Shown in pieces: positions 4,980-12,719 of a stretch of DNA of 19,044 bases. The notes under the pieces were generated by a model that searched no databases, was not told where the DNA came from, and saw only the letters and a list, made by a program, of their open reading frames with translations. This stretch comes from XYC2-FULL-41-22 sp041666465 (lineage in GTDB: Bacteria; Patescibacteriota; Gracilibacteria; UBA1369; UBA12470). The stretch is taken from NCBI GenBank assembly GCA_041666465.1, contig JBAYGX010000016.1, positions 1 to 19,044 of the forward strand, written 5' to 3'. How positions within the stretch are numbered: the stretch's first letter is position 1; the number at the start of each line of letters is the position of its first letter. The position numbers were made by a program, and so were the translations under genes.

Positions 4980-7237
4980 GCGCTAAATATCGGCATCTCC
5001 GCAGAAGGCGGATTGTATTCAATAATAACCGGGACCATCCAGTAATCGCCATCGTAAGCCGACTGATCATACCCGGTACAAACCTCCAAGTCCTCCACGC
5101 CGGTAGTTAATTCTCCATCGTCATTATACGAACAACTACCAATACAACAAATCTGGAAGTAACTGGCATACGAAAGATCCGTATCGGTATCATCACCTAT
5201 CGTATTTTCGGAAACTATAGACCCAAAAAGATAAAACTGATTTTTCAAATCACTTGCTTTGTCTACATAAGGGACACCGTCCTCGTCACCACGGAACAAG
5301 CTTCCGTCCAAGAAGATATTCGCCTGTAAATCAGTCACATCACTGCCGACATATAGATTTCCACCAACGCCATCTTCTGCAAACACGATAATCCCAAGCT
5401 CACCTTCGCCGTCAACTTTCTTAATATTGCTCTCTATAAACACATCTGCCCCTACGACAACAATTGTTGCCGAAACACCGGCCAATGAACCTCCGGCAAT
5501 CTTAATCGGCTTCCCACTGGCACCACCCACGAAATAAAGCACATTCCCATCATCAAGCTCAACCCCTCCAATAGCGGCCTCCCAACTACTATTAACTCTT
5601 CCACCACCGGTTGTCGGCTCAACACCTCTGGTAATTTTGGTAAACTCTTCAAATAACTGATCTCTCAATTCCATTTTTGCAACATTACCGACAATGGTCG
5701 TATCATCACTTTCAACCAGCCCGCTAACAGTACCGGCTATATAAGCCCTTGGATCCTCCCAGACCCCGGCCCTTCTATCGGAAAATGTGAAATATTCCGA
5801 ACCGTAATAAGCTATTTTCCCAGATTGAACAAAATTTACCTCAAAAGAATTATTCACCATCGCCACGGTATTATTACCCAAACTGGAACTGTCCGGAGGG
5901 CACAATTCCATATTGGTAAATGCTCCTGCAAATATCGGTTTGCCGGACATTACGCCTAGTGCAGAATCAGTAAAAGGAATTGAGAATTCGGAAGCGCCGC
6001 AATCCTCAGCCCCAAAAGTATAACCTGCAGCATCGATACTGTATTCGGAATTTAAAGTTTTAGTAATCCCGTCTGTATCGCCATTTTTAACCAAAGTACC
6101 GGTAAATTCATACAAAACATCTTCAGCCAAAGTCGGCACTTCGTCGAGACTATCGGCCCTCGTACCATCCTCACCAATGACACCAAAATCATCCATTTCA
6201 TAAACAGGCGCGAATGGTAAAGTTTCTTGTGGAATATCGGTCACGGTGGCTGCATTCAAAACGAAGCCCGAATATGTATTGCTCGTTGTTTCCAACCCGG
6301 TCCAAGTAAATTCTCCATCAATCATTATCCCCTGAATATCAATACTCTCAATACCATAAGTATATGTTACATCTGAAGAAAAACAGTATTCCGAAGAGTC
6401 AACATCGCCACAATAAGCATCGCTCGTCGGAGCAAAAGAGCTTATGTTTAAATAATAAGTAGCCTCTTTGGTGTCGGAATTATAGCTCTCATATACAAAT
6501 GCATCATCGCTGCCACTCACTGCATCATTTGCGGAACCATCTCCACCGATTTGATCAAGCCTCAAGTTGCTATCGTCAGTAGTGTTAATACTGCCGATAA
6601 AGTTAAATTCTGTACTGAAAAAACTATCGGTAACTTCGAAAGGGACATCGTTAAAATCAAGGATCGCCTTGATTTTCCAACCACTGGCACCATCCGCAAC
6701 AGGATATCCATCAATGGCTCTCGTATGTCCGAATGTATCAAGCTCAATATCAATACCAACTTCAAAAGCAGGCAGTGTCTGAGAGGCCCCTGTGAAACTC
6801 AATTCACCCAAGTTCGTACTATCTCCATGTCCTGAAATATCGCCCGTCCCCAAATCTGTTTCAACGTCACTCAAGTCAAACAATACACCTTGTGTAGATG
6901 CCTGATTATAAGGATTCAAAGGCGCATATGCGGTCCCCGTCCAAGTACCATCGATGAAATTAACAGTTGCAGGATCCCCATAGCTACCACCAAAATAAAT
7001 CGTACCTATATTCAAACTTTCAACCTGTCCCGACACGGCACCATCTTCTCCAATACACACATCCCCACTATCAAAATCAAGAGGACCGGTATTCTCATAA
7101 TACGAATCAGATGTATTGCCGCTAATCGGATAATAACAAGTTGCGTCCTCGGCATTCACACCGTTCATATAAAGAACAGGAACCAACACCGTTCCAATCA
7201 ATAAAGTATAAAGAATCGCTTTTATTTTCGAATTCAT
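4967..7237 (-). CDS. Large secreted protein of unknown family
   Basis: This 756-residue protein starts MNSKIKAILYTLL, with a Sec-type signal peptide (basic N-region, hydrophobic core to about residue 23, probable cleavage after VNA at 27-29). The mature part is acidic, rich in Gly, Asp, Ser and Thr, and looks beta-rich. The last 200 residues hold a stretch of short strands around IVVVGADVFIESNI, LGIIVFAEDGVGGNLYVGSD and ANIFLDGSLF, and end in a Pro-rich tail (EYNPPSAEMP). That stretch resembles polymer-forming or pilus-associated beta-solenoid segments, but this is an impression, not a family assignment. A CC pair and further Cys lie near the C-terminus, so disulfides are possible. There is no sortase motif or C-terminal anchor. 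It has its own promoter (7268-7296), and its stop codon lies in repeat 5. An extracellular surface or appendage role is inferred. Confidence 0.8.
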   Translation of the reverse strand: MNSKIKAILYTLLIGTVLVPVLYMNGVNAEDATCYYPISGNTSDSYYENTGPLDFDSGDVCIGEDGAVSGQVESLNIGTIYFGGSYGDPATVNFIDGTWTGTAYAPLNPYNQASTQGVLFDLSDVETDLGTGDISGHGDSTNLGELSFTGASQTLPAFEVGIDIELDTFGHTRAIDGYPVADGASGWKIKAILDFNDVPFEVTDSFFSTEFNFIGSINTTDDSNLRLDQIGGDGSANDAVSGSDDAFVYESYNSDTKEATYYLNISSFAPTSDAYCGDVDSSEYCFSSDVTYTYGIESIDIQGIMIDGEFTWTGLETTSNTYSGFVLNAATVTDIPQETLPFAPVYEMDDFGVIGEDGTRADSLDEVPTLAEDVLYEFTGTLVKNGDTDGITKTLNSEYSIDAAGYTFGAEDCGASEFSIPFTDSALGVMSGKPIFAGAFTNMELCPPDSSSLGNNTVAMVNNSFEVNFVQSGKIAYYGSEYFTFSDRRAGVWEDPRAYIAGTVSGLVESDDTTIVGNVAKMELRDQLFEEFTKITRGVEPTTGGGRVNSSWEAAIGGVELDDGNVLYFVGGASGKPIKIAGGSLAGVSATIVVVGADVFIESNIKKVDGEGELGIIVFAEDGVGGNLYVGSDVTDLQANIFLDGSLFRGDEDGVPYVDKASDLKNQFYLFGSIVSENTIGDDTDTDLSYASYFQICCIGSCSYNDDGELTTGVEDLEVCTGYDQSAYDGDYWMVPVIIEYNPPSAEMPIFSAEGR

Positions 7238-7267
7238 ATGGAAGATTTATTAATAAATAATCATATT

Positions 7268-7296
7268 ATTATACCAAAAAACCAAGGAGTTGGCAA
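7268..7296 (-). promoter_or_regulatory. Sigma-70-like promoter for the secreted protein
   Basis: On the minus strand TTGCCA (7296-7291) and TATAAT (7273-7268) are 17 bp apart, close to consensus. The leader of about 25 bases before the ATG is AT-rich and has no Shine-Dalgarno motif. Confidence 0.8.
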
Positions 7297-7304
7297 CCCT
7301 CTTG

Positions 7305-7466
7305 TCTTCTCTTTTTCTTTCTTCCTCTCCTCTTCACTAGAATCTTTACTGTCTTAACTAGTTTACTAGGTCCTCTCTTCACTAGCATCTTTACTATCTT
7401 CTCTAGTTCCTAGGTCCTCTCTCTTCACTAGCTCACTCTCTTCTCTAGCTCCTAGGTCCTCTCTTT
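7305..7466 (+). repeat. CTAG-rich intergenic repeat array 6 (three units)
   Basis: Two type a units (7334-7380, 7380-7425) and a type b unit (7426-7465), with about 9 CTAG. The array lies between two minus-strand genes, downstream of topA, yet keeps the plus-strand orientation seen everywhere else. This is the clearest evidence that its orientation does not follow transcription. Its last bases reach the TAA of topA. Confidence 0.9.
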
Positions 7467-9666
7467 ATTTGCATTTCACGCAAACAACATTCTTCCCCTT
7501 CTCAACCTGTAACCCGCCACACTTCGGACATGGTTCTTTAACCGGCTTATCCCAGCTGGCGAATTTACATTTAGGATATTTATTACACCCGTAAAATATT
7601 TTTGCACCTTTCCGCGTTCGTCTTTCAACAAGTTGACCATCTTTACACTCCGGACAATGCACACCTGTTGGCTGTACAATCGACTGAATGTTTTTACATT
7701 TCGGATATCCACTACAAGCCAAAAACGGTCCGTATCTACCGGACTTTACCTCCATAGGCGAACCGCATTTTAAACATTTTTTATCATGAAATTTTTTCTC
7801 GGCATCATCAATTTCCTTCTGTTCATGCTCATCATGACCAAGCGGTTTGGCGTTATCGCATTTCGGATACTTGGCACAAGACAAAAACTTACCAAACCTA
7901 CCAAACTTAATAACCATTTTCGCCCCGCATTTTTCGCAAATCTCATCTGTTTCCTGTGCCAAATCTTCCTTTTTAATCGACTTGGTTTTTTCCTTAATCA
8001 GATCATGAAAAGGCACATAAAAAGTCTTAATAACCGGCACCCATTCCTTTTCCCCTTCCGCAATTTTATCCAAATCCTGTTCCATTTCGGCCGTAAAATC
8101 ATAATCAACAATCTGCGGGAAATGCTTAACCAATAAATCCGTCACAACCATCCCGATATCTTCCGGCACCAATTGCCTCTCTTTATTCCTGATAATATAC
8201 CCTCTTTGCTGAACCGTCGCGATTGTCGGAGCATATGTACTCGGTCGTCCAATCTCAAGCGATTCAAGCTTTTTAACAAGTGACGGTTCGGTATATCTCG
8301 CAGGTGGTTTGGTAAAATGTTGAGTCGGCGTAATCTCTTTCGCGTCAACGGAGTCCCCTTCGGCGACTGCGGGCAAAAGCCTATCACCATCATCCTCGGA
8401 AACCTCATCCCGTCCTTCGATATAAACTCTCATGTAACCATCGAACCTGACAACTTGCCCATTCGCGCGGAGAACATATTCACCTGCCTTAATATCGACA
8501 GCCGTCCTATCCAAAATTGCAGAAGCCATCTGGCAAGCGATGGTTCGTTCCCAAATCAATTTGTATAAACGGAAATGATCTCGATCAATTTTATCTTCAA
8601 TATCTTCCGGTCTAATCTCCATATTAACCGGTCTTATAGCTTCATGCGCTTCTTGCGCACCTTTTTTACTCTTATAAAACCTATGTGTAGGCAAAACATA
8701 TTTATCCCCGAATTCACTACCGATAACCTTATTAATCTGAGTAAGCGCACTTTGCGCCAAATTAACCGAATCCGTTCTCATGTAGGTAATCAAACCATGA
8801 TCGCCGTTCCCACCCTCGTACAACCCCTGCGCAATCATCATGGTTTTCTTTACGGACATATGCAATTTTCGACCTGCCTCCTGTTGAAGGGTGGAAGTCG
8901 TAAACGGAGGTGATGGATTTTTTACATGTTGTTTCTGTTCAACTTTTGAAATTAAGAAATCTTCTTTTTTTAAATCCTTAACGATTTTTGTAGCATCAAC
9001 TTCTTTTGTAACCTCGATTTTTTTACCATTTTTTTCTATCAAAAAAGCCTCGAAATTGCCATTTTTATGCTCACATGCGGCAGTAATTTTCCAATATTCT
9101 TCAGGTTTAAAAGCCTTAATCTCTCTTTCACGATCGACAATCAGTCTAACAACAACGCTCTGAACACGACCGGCAGACAATCCGTATTTAATTTTTTGCC
9201 ATAATAAAGGCGAAAGTTCGTAACCGACCAATCTATCAAGAATTCTTCTCGCCTGTTGCGCATCAACCAATTTCTGATCAACCTTTCTTGGGTTCTCAAT
9301 AGCCGCCAAAATCGCCGGCTTCGTAATTTCGTGAAAAACAATTCTTTTGGAATCTTTTTTAAGCCCGAGCGCCTGCTCAAGATGCCAAGCGATCGCCTCT
9401 CCTTCGCGGTCCTCATCAGTCGCAAGCCAAACAGTTGTCTTCGCCCCAATCTTAGACTTAAGGTCTTTTATAACCTTTTTCTTGTCGGGAGAGACTATAT
9501 ATTTTGGAGTAAAATCTTTTTCGGTATCAACACCCATAATAGACTTGGGCAAATCGCGCACATGCCCCATGGAAGCCTGTACGGTAAAATCATTTCCAAG
9601 AAATTTCGAAATCATTCTGGCTTTAGCGGGAGACTCAACAATTACAAGATTTTTACTTTCAGTCAT
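7465..9666 (-). CDS. topA: DNA topoisomerase I (type IA)
   Basis: This 733-residue enzyme relaxes negative supercoils. The TOPRIM domain starts at LVIVESPAKA (Glu11) and carries the DEDREGE acidic triad (Asp84, Asp86, Glu88). The catalytic tyrosine is in LITYMRTDS (Tyr295). The core continues with HEAIRP, RYTEPSLVKKLE and GRPSTYA, all conserved. The C-terminus has four Cys4 zinc-ribbon modules at about residues 577-603, 631-657, 671-700 and 713-732; the first three share a GxxxxCxxYPKC end, and the last is short and ends the protein. Length and layout match bacterial TopA. The start ATG at 9666 gives the conserved N-terminus and lies about 20 bases downstream of a strong promoter. There is no Shine-Dalgarno motif. 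Confidence 0.97.
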   Translation of the reverse strand: MTESKNLVIVESPAKARMISKFLGNDFTVQASMGHVRDLPKSIMGVDTEKDFTPKYIVSPDKKKVIKDLKSKIGAKTTVWLATDEDREGEAIAWHLEQALGLKKDSKRIVFHEITKPAILAAIENPRKVDQKLVDAQQARRILDRLVGYELSPLLWQKIKYGLSAGRVQSVVVRLIVDREREIKAFKPEEYWKITAACEHKNGNFEAFLIEKNGKKIEVTKEVDATKIVKDLKKEDFLISKVEQKQHVKNPSPPFTTSTLQQEAGRKLHMSVKKTMMIAQGLYEGGNGDHGLITYMRTDSVNLAQSALTQINKVIGSEFGDKYVLPTHRFYKSKKGAQEAHEAIRPVNMEIRPEDIEDKIDRDHFRLYKLIWERTIACQMASAILDRTAVDIKAGEYVLRANGQVVRFDGYMRVYIEGRDEVSEDDGDRLLPAVAEGDSVDAKEITPTQHFTKPPARYTEPSLVKKLESLEIGRPSTYAPTIATVQQRGYIIRNKERQLVPEDIGMVVTDLLVKHFPQIVDYDFTAEMEQDLDKIAEGEKEWVPVIKTFYVPFHDLIKEKTKSIKKEDLAQETDEICEKCGAKMVIKFGRFGKFLSCAKYPKCDNAKPLGHDEHEQKEIDDAEKKFHDKKCLKCGSPMEVKSGRYGPFLACSGYPKCKNIQSIVQPTGVHCPECKDGQLVERRTRKGAKIFYGCNKYPKCKFASWDKPVKEPCPKCGGLQVEKGKNVVCVKCK

Positions 9667-9691
9667 TTGGTTTTTTTAATTTTTTCAGTGC

Positions 9692-9720
9692 ATTATACTG
9701 TAAACAGGCTAGAAAGTAAA
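9692..9720 (-). promoter_or_regulatory. Sigma-70-like promoter for topA
   Basis: On the minus strand TTTACT (9720-9715) and a perfect TATAAT (9697-9692) are 17 bp apart. A consensus TTGACA (9741-9736) lies further upstream and may be a second -35 box with a weaker -10. The leader is about 20 bases and A/T-rich. Confidence 0.8.
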
Positions 9721-9786
9721 TTAGGCAAGAGGTGTTGTCAAACTTAAGTTACAAGCATTTAATTGAAATACCTAAATCACGACAAG

Positions 9787-10233
9787 ATGAAAAAAGAAAT
9801 AAAATTAGTACCATTAAAAAAGACTGACTTCGACCAAGTCATATTATTGTTAAAGCAACTTTGGCCGAATAAGAAAATAAACGAAACAAATGTAAAAACG
9901 ACCTTACTCAAACAATTAAAGGATAAAAAAAGACATCTAATCCTGATGATAAAGTGTTACAAAGAAACAATAGGCATGATTACAATATCATGGAGATTGA
10001 ATTTGGACGTCGAGGGCCTTTTGGGATCTATAGATGAATTTATCATAGATGAAAAATATAGAGGGATGGGGATTGGCACGGGTGTAATCAAAAAAGCTAT
10101 AGAAATATGCAAAAAGAGGAAAACAAAAGGAGTGACTATACTCTCGGCATTACATAGAAAAGAAGCTCATAATTTCTATATCAAGAACGGTGTCCCGAAA
10201 ACGTGCTATGCGTTCGAAAAAAGCTTTAACTAG
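9787..10233 (+). CDS. GNAT-family N-acetyltransferase
   Basis: The ATG at 9787 gives a 148-residue protein; an in-frame TTG at 9763 would add eight residues but is less likely. It transfers an acetyl group from acetyl-CoA to an unknown acceptor. Motif A, with the pyrophosphate-binding loop RGMGIGTGVIKKAIEICK (about residues 98-115 from the ATG), is clear. The conserved HRKEAHNFYIKNG (motif B) follows. The length and central SIDEFIIDEKYRG strand resemble aminoglycoside 6'-acetyltransferase-like GNATs, but the substrate is not predictable. Codon use is richer in ATA and AAA than in most neighbours. The gene converges on the nucleotidyltransferase-fold gene with stops sharing a CTAG and no terminator. 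No antitoxin-like partner (RHH or HTH) is adjacent. Confidence 0.85.
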   Translation: MKKEIKLVPLKKTDFDQVILLLKQLWPNKKINETNVKTTLLKQLKDKKRHLILMIKCYKETIGMITISWRLNLDVEGLLGSIDEFIIDEKYRGMGIGTGVIKKAIEICKKRKTKGVTILSALHRKEAHNFYIKNGVPKTCYAFEKSFN

Positions 10234-10844
10234 GAAACAGCTGACAGGTAATCACTAAAAGGTCTATTCACACCAAGAAAAGCTGTTTTCACACGCCATA
10301 ATTCAGCAGCCGATACTTTTTTCGCATCCGCGTAACTCTTAAGCTCCTCAAGAGAACCAACTCGCGGATCTCTATCTAAAACCGCCTGGACCCCGGGACC
10401 AAAAACAATTTTTCTGCGAATATCATATGCTATTCCCTGAAACACAATAGGAGCGGTTGCAAGAAAATTATCAATAGTAGGAGGAAACCTATTTCGAGGA
10501 GGCTGGCTAAAGGATCTGAGCAAAGGGATTATATCAACCGTTATTTCGCCACCAGAATGCCCGCGGAAAAAGAACTTGGGGTTCCCATAAGAATTAATTC
10601 TACTACCAATGCCATTAGGCGCCTGTAACAGAGATAACTCTCCCGTTATTGCGAAATCATAATCATCATTTAATTTAGTATCACCATACACAACTCGGAA
10701 AAGTCTTCTGGCGACAGCCCCGCCAATAAGAAAAACTTCACCTTCGGAAACTGCCAATGCTATATCTTTAGCACGAACATAATCTGGATCTTCTTCTATC
10801 AATTCAATAAGTTGATTGGAGAAATTTTCTGAAAGACTACCCAT
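10230..10844 (-). CDS. Nucleotidyltransferase-fold protein of unknown function
   Basis: The 204-residue protein shows the Pol-beta-type head used by nucleotidyltransferases such as the CCA-adding enzymes. FLIGGAVARRLF (residues 38-49) supplies the glycine pair and Arg, DDYDF gives the D-x-D metal site (Asp61, Asp63), and ITVDIIPL gives the third carboxylate (Asp104). There is no tRNA-binding C-terminal domain, so a CCA-adding role is unlikely. The remaining C-terminal part is helical, with no recognised domain. It might modify RNA, protein or a small molecule, or be part of a defence or toxin-like unit, but nothing here proves that. It has its own promoter (10866-10893). The three carboxylates suggest an active enzyme. 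Confidence 0.6.
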   Translation of the reverse strand: MGSLSENFSNQLIELIEEDPDYVRAKDIALAVSEGEVFLIGGAVARRLFRVVYGDTKLNDDYDFAITGELSLLQAPNGIGSRINSYGNPKFFFRGHSGGEITVDIIPLLRSFSQPPRNRFPPTIDNFLATAPIVFQGIAYDIRRKIVFGPGVQAVLDRDPRVGSLEELKSYADAKKVSAAELWRVKTAFLGVNRPFSDYLSAVS

Positions 10845-10865
10845 GAATAAAAATTACGAGGGCTA

Positions 10866-10893
10866 ATTATATAGAACTTTCATCTTATTACAA
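10866..10893 (-). promoter_or_regulatory. Sigma-70-like promoter for the nucleotidyltransferase-fold gene
   Basis: On the minus strand TTGTAA (10893-10888) and TATAAT (10871-10866) are 16 bp apart. The leader to the ATG is about 15-20 bases and has no Shine-Dalgarno motif. Confidence 0.7.
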
Positions 10894-10900
10894 CACATAT

Positions 10901-11006
10901 TCCCTCCCCTCTTCATTCCCCTCCCCTTTCCCCTCTTAACTAGTTCACTATCTTCTCTAGTTTACTAAGTCCTCTCTTCTCTTAACTAGGTCCTATCTTA
11001 ATCCCC
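10901..11006 (+). repeat. CTAG-rich intergenic repeat 7 (one unit plus a partial)
   Basis: After a run of CCCTCCCCT-type sequence, one unit (AACTAG, TTCACTATCTT, CTCTAG, TTTACTAAGTCC) and a partial one (TTAACTAGGTCCTATC) are seen. It lies between the divergent nucleotidyltransferase-fold and HU genes and keeps the plus orientation. Bases 11007-11080 hold no gene or repeat that I recognise. Confidence 0.8.
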
Positions 11007-11058
11007 TTACAACAACACATTTTACTTGCTCCAACATCTCGAAATGGTTTCTTTTGGC

Positions 11059-11086
11059 TTGCCTCACCCAAAGCAACCAATATAAT
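11059..11086 (+). promoter_or_regulatory. Sigma-70-like promoter for the HU gene
   Basis: TTGCCT (11059-11064) and a perfect TATAAT (11081-11086) are 16 bp apart. Transcription would start near 11093, about 30 bases before the ATG at 11122. TTTGG and CCAAA around the -35 box could form a small hairpin in the DNA. Confidence 0.75.
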
Positions 11087-11121
11087 TGACGCAGTCTATT
11101 TACCTCCTAACACAAAAAGAC

Positions 11122-11397
11122 ATGACAAAACAAGATTTGGTCAATGTTGCCGCAGAATCGGCAGACATCACAAAAAAGGCTGCATCATTAGCTTTGGACG
11201 CAGTATTGGATACAATTACGAAAACACTTCGAAAAGGCGATAATGTGACAATAACGGGTTTTGGAACTTTCAGAATTTCCAAGAGATCAGCTCGCAAAGG
11301 TGTAAACCCAAGGAACCCTGAAGAGGTAATAAACATCCCTGCAATGAAACTTCCTGCGTTTAGAGCAGGCAAGACATTGAGAGATGCGATTCGATAA
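11122..11397 (+). CDS. HU-family nucleoid DNA-binding protein
   Basis: This 91-residue protein matches the usual HU length from the ATG at 11122 (MTKQDLVNVAAE); an upstream in-frame TTG at 11086 falls inside the promoter -10 and is rejected. It has the HU/IHF layout: two N-terminal helices, the GFGTF turn (about residues 46-50), the basic arm with RKGVNP, and the final AGKTLRDAI helix. The arm carries a proline in the INIPAMKLP stretch, where HU intercalates into DNA. It bends and compacts DNA non-specifically. HU rather than IHF is favoured, as there is one gene and no sequence-specific features. It is a single-gene unit with its own promoter and a strong intrinsic terminator. Confidence 0.95.
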   Translation: MTKQDLVNVAAESADITKKAASLALDAVLDTITKTLRKGDNVTITGFGTFRISKRSARKGVNPRNPEEVINIPAMKLPAFRAGKTLRDAIR

Positions 11398-11416
11398 TCA
11401 CTACTGGTTATAAGTT

Positions 11417-11448
11417 AAAAAGCCTCGCATCTCGCGAGGCTTTTTTTT
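11417..11448 (+). terminator. Intrinsic terminator after HU
   Basis: GCCTCGC (11422-11428) pairs with GCGAGGC (11434-11440) over the loop ATCTC, followed by eight T. An A-run precedes the stem, so it could also act on the minus strand. Confidence 0.95.
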
Positions 11449-11483
11449 GCAAAAATCCAATCTTTTCCGTAAACTCTCTTCGT

Positions 11484-11592
11484 ATTTCTCTTTTCTTCAC
11501 TAGCTCACTATCTTCTCTAGAAATTGAGTCCTCTCTTAATTCTCTTAACTAACATCTTTACTATCTTCGCTAGGTCCTAAGTCCTCTCTTTA
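11484..11592 (+). repeat. CTAG-rich intergenic repeat array 8 (two units)
   Basis: A type c-like unit (CACTAG, CTCACTATCTT, TCTAGAAATTGAGTCC) and a degraded type a unit (AACATCTTTACTATC, CGCTAGGTCCTAAGTCC). It lies between the HU terminator and pheS and ends about 18 bases before the pheS ATG. Confidence 0.8.
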
Positions 11593-11609
11593 CCAGCTAA
11601 CCAGATTCT

Positions 11610-12647
11610 ATGAATCAATTATCAACACTCCTCGACTCGGCACTCTCGCAGTTAAAAACCATTACAACTCTCGCCGAACTCACCGATCTCGAAACAAAAA
11701 CAATCGGCAGAAAAGGCGAAGTAACTGAGATTCTAAAAGGTCTTAAGGATATGCCGGAAGACCAAAGAAAAGAGTTTGGGCAAAAAGCTAACGAGACAAA
11801 AAAAACACTAGAGGCAGCGTTCACAGGGAAACGCACGGAGTTGGAAATAGTAGAAATGAACAAGAAACTCGAAACCGAAACTTGCGATATAACCGAACCC
11901 GGAATCAAACCAAAAATCGGTACGCTCCACCCAATATCAAAAGTCCAATGGGAAGTTGAAAACATTTTCTCTCAAATGGGTTTCTCAATAATGGACGGAC
12001 CGGAAATCGAAAGCGAATATTACAATTTCGAAGGACTAAACATTCCTTCTTATCATCCGGCACGCGACATGCAAGATACATTTTTCATCAACAAACAAGC
12101 TGACGAAAAACATGGCAACCTCGTACTAAGAACACATACATCTCCGGTACAAGTTAGAACCATGCAAAAATACGGCGCACCTTTGCGCATAATCGTTCCG
12201 GGCAGAGTTTTCCGATATGAAGCAACAGATGCAAGTCACGACACAACCTTCGATCAAGTCGAAGGACTGCTTATTGATAAAAACATTTCACTCGCACATT
12301 TGAAAGGCGTACTTGAAGAGTTTTTAACAAGACTTTTCGGTAAAAAAGTTGTAGTAAGATTCCGCCCGGGCTACTTCCCATTCGTCGAACCGGGACTCGA
12401 AGTCGACTTCTCTTGTCTTCTTTGCGAAGGAAAAGGTTGCCGCGTATGCAAGCATTCCGGATGGATGGAATTCATGGGTGCGGGAATGGTGCACGAAAAT
12501 GTATTGAAAGCCGGAGGAATAGATCCGGTCGTTTATCAAGGATGGGCTTTTGGTTTCGGACTAACAAGACTTGTAATGATGAGATACGGAATAGACGATA
12601 TTCGTCTTCTTAAAAGTTCCGATCCAAGATTTTTAGAGCAATTCTAG
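11610..12647 (+). CDS. pheS: Phenylalanine-tRNA ligase alpha subunit
   Basis: This 345-residue subunit forms the catalytic half of the heterotetrameric PheRS that charges tRNA-Phe. Residues 1-90 form the N-terminal helical coiled coil that contacts tRNA. The class II catalytic core has GPEIESEYYNFEGLNIP, the motif 2 region VFRYEATDASHD with FDQVEGL, and motif 3 in GWAFGFGLTRLVMMRYGI. A CLLC...GCRVC segment before GWMEFMGAGMVH is a Cys4 pattern that may bind zinc, as in some bacterial PheS proteins. The ATG follows ACCAGATTCT, with no Shine-Dalgarno motif. It ends in TAGTAG. pheT lies 418 bases downstream, with a transporter gene in between. Confidence 0.97.
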   Translation: MNQLSTLLDSALSQLKTITTLAELTDLETKTIGRKGEVTEILKGLKDMPEDQRKEFGQKANETKKTLEAAFTGKRTELEIVEMNKKLETETCDITEPGIKPKIGTLHPISKVQWEVENIFSQMGFSIMDGPEIESEYYNFEGLNIPSYHPARDMQDTFFINKQADEKHGNLVLRTHTSPVQVRTMQKYGAPLRIIVPGRVFRYEATDASHDTTFDQVEGLLIDKNISLAHLKGVLEEFLTRLFGKKVVVRFRPGYFPFVEPGLEVDFSCLLCEGKGCRVCKHSGWMEFMGAGMVHENVLKAGGIDPVVYQGWAFGFGLTRLVMMRYGIDDIRLLKSSDPRFLEQF

Positions 12648-12649
12648 TA

Positions 12650-12663
12650 GCCGCGCCAGCGGC
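12650..12663 (+). other. Small hairpin after pheS
   Basis: GCCGC-GCCA-GCGGC forms a 5-bp GC stem directly after the double stop. It is followed by CTCTCTTCTCTC rather than a T-run, so termination is doubtful. Bases 12664-12719 are pyrimidine-rich with a short direct repeat (TGTCACTC, TGTCACTT) and hold no gene. Confidence 0.35.
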
Positions 12664-12719
12664 CTCTCTTCTCTCCCCTCTATGTCACTCTGTCACTTCT
12701 TCTACTTCCCCAACTTCTT

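Noticed and set aside
6551..7204. Plus-strand open frames opposite the secreted-protein gene
   Set aside because: They lie opposite a gene with a signal peptide and near-consensus promoter, and their translations are not protein-like.
9763..9786. TTG start eight codons upstream in the acetyltransferase gene
   Set aside because: The ATG at 9787 gives a normal GNAT N-terminus (MKKEIKLVPL), and the upstream residues add nothing recognisable.
10230..10844. tRNA CCA-adding enzyme
   Set aside because: Only the head-type motifs are present; at 204 residues the neck and tail domains are absent.
11086..11121. TTG start twelve codons upstream in the HU gene
   Set aside because: It overlaps the TATAAT of the promoter, and the ATG at 11122 gives the standard 91-residue HU.
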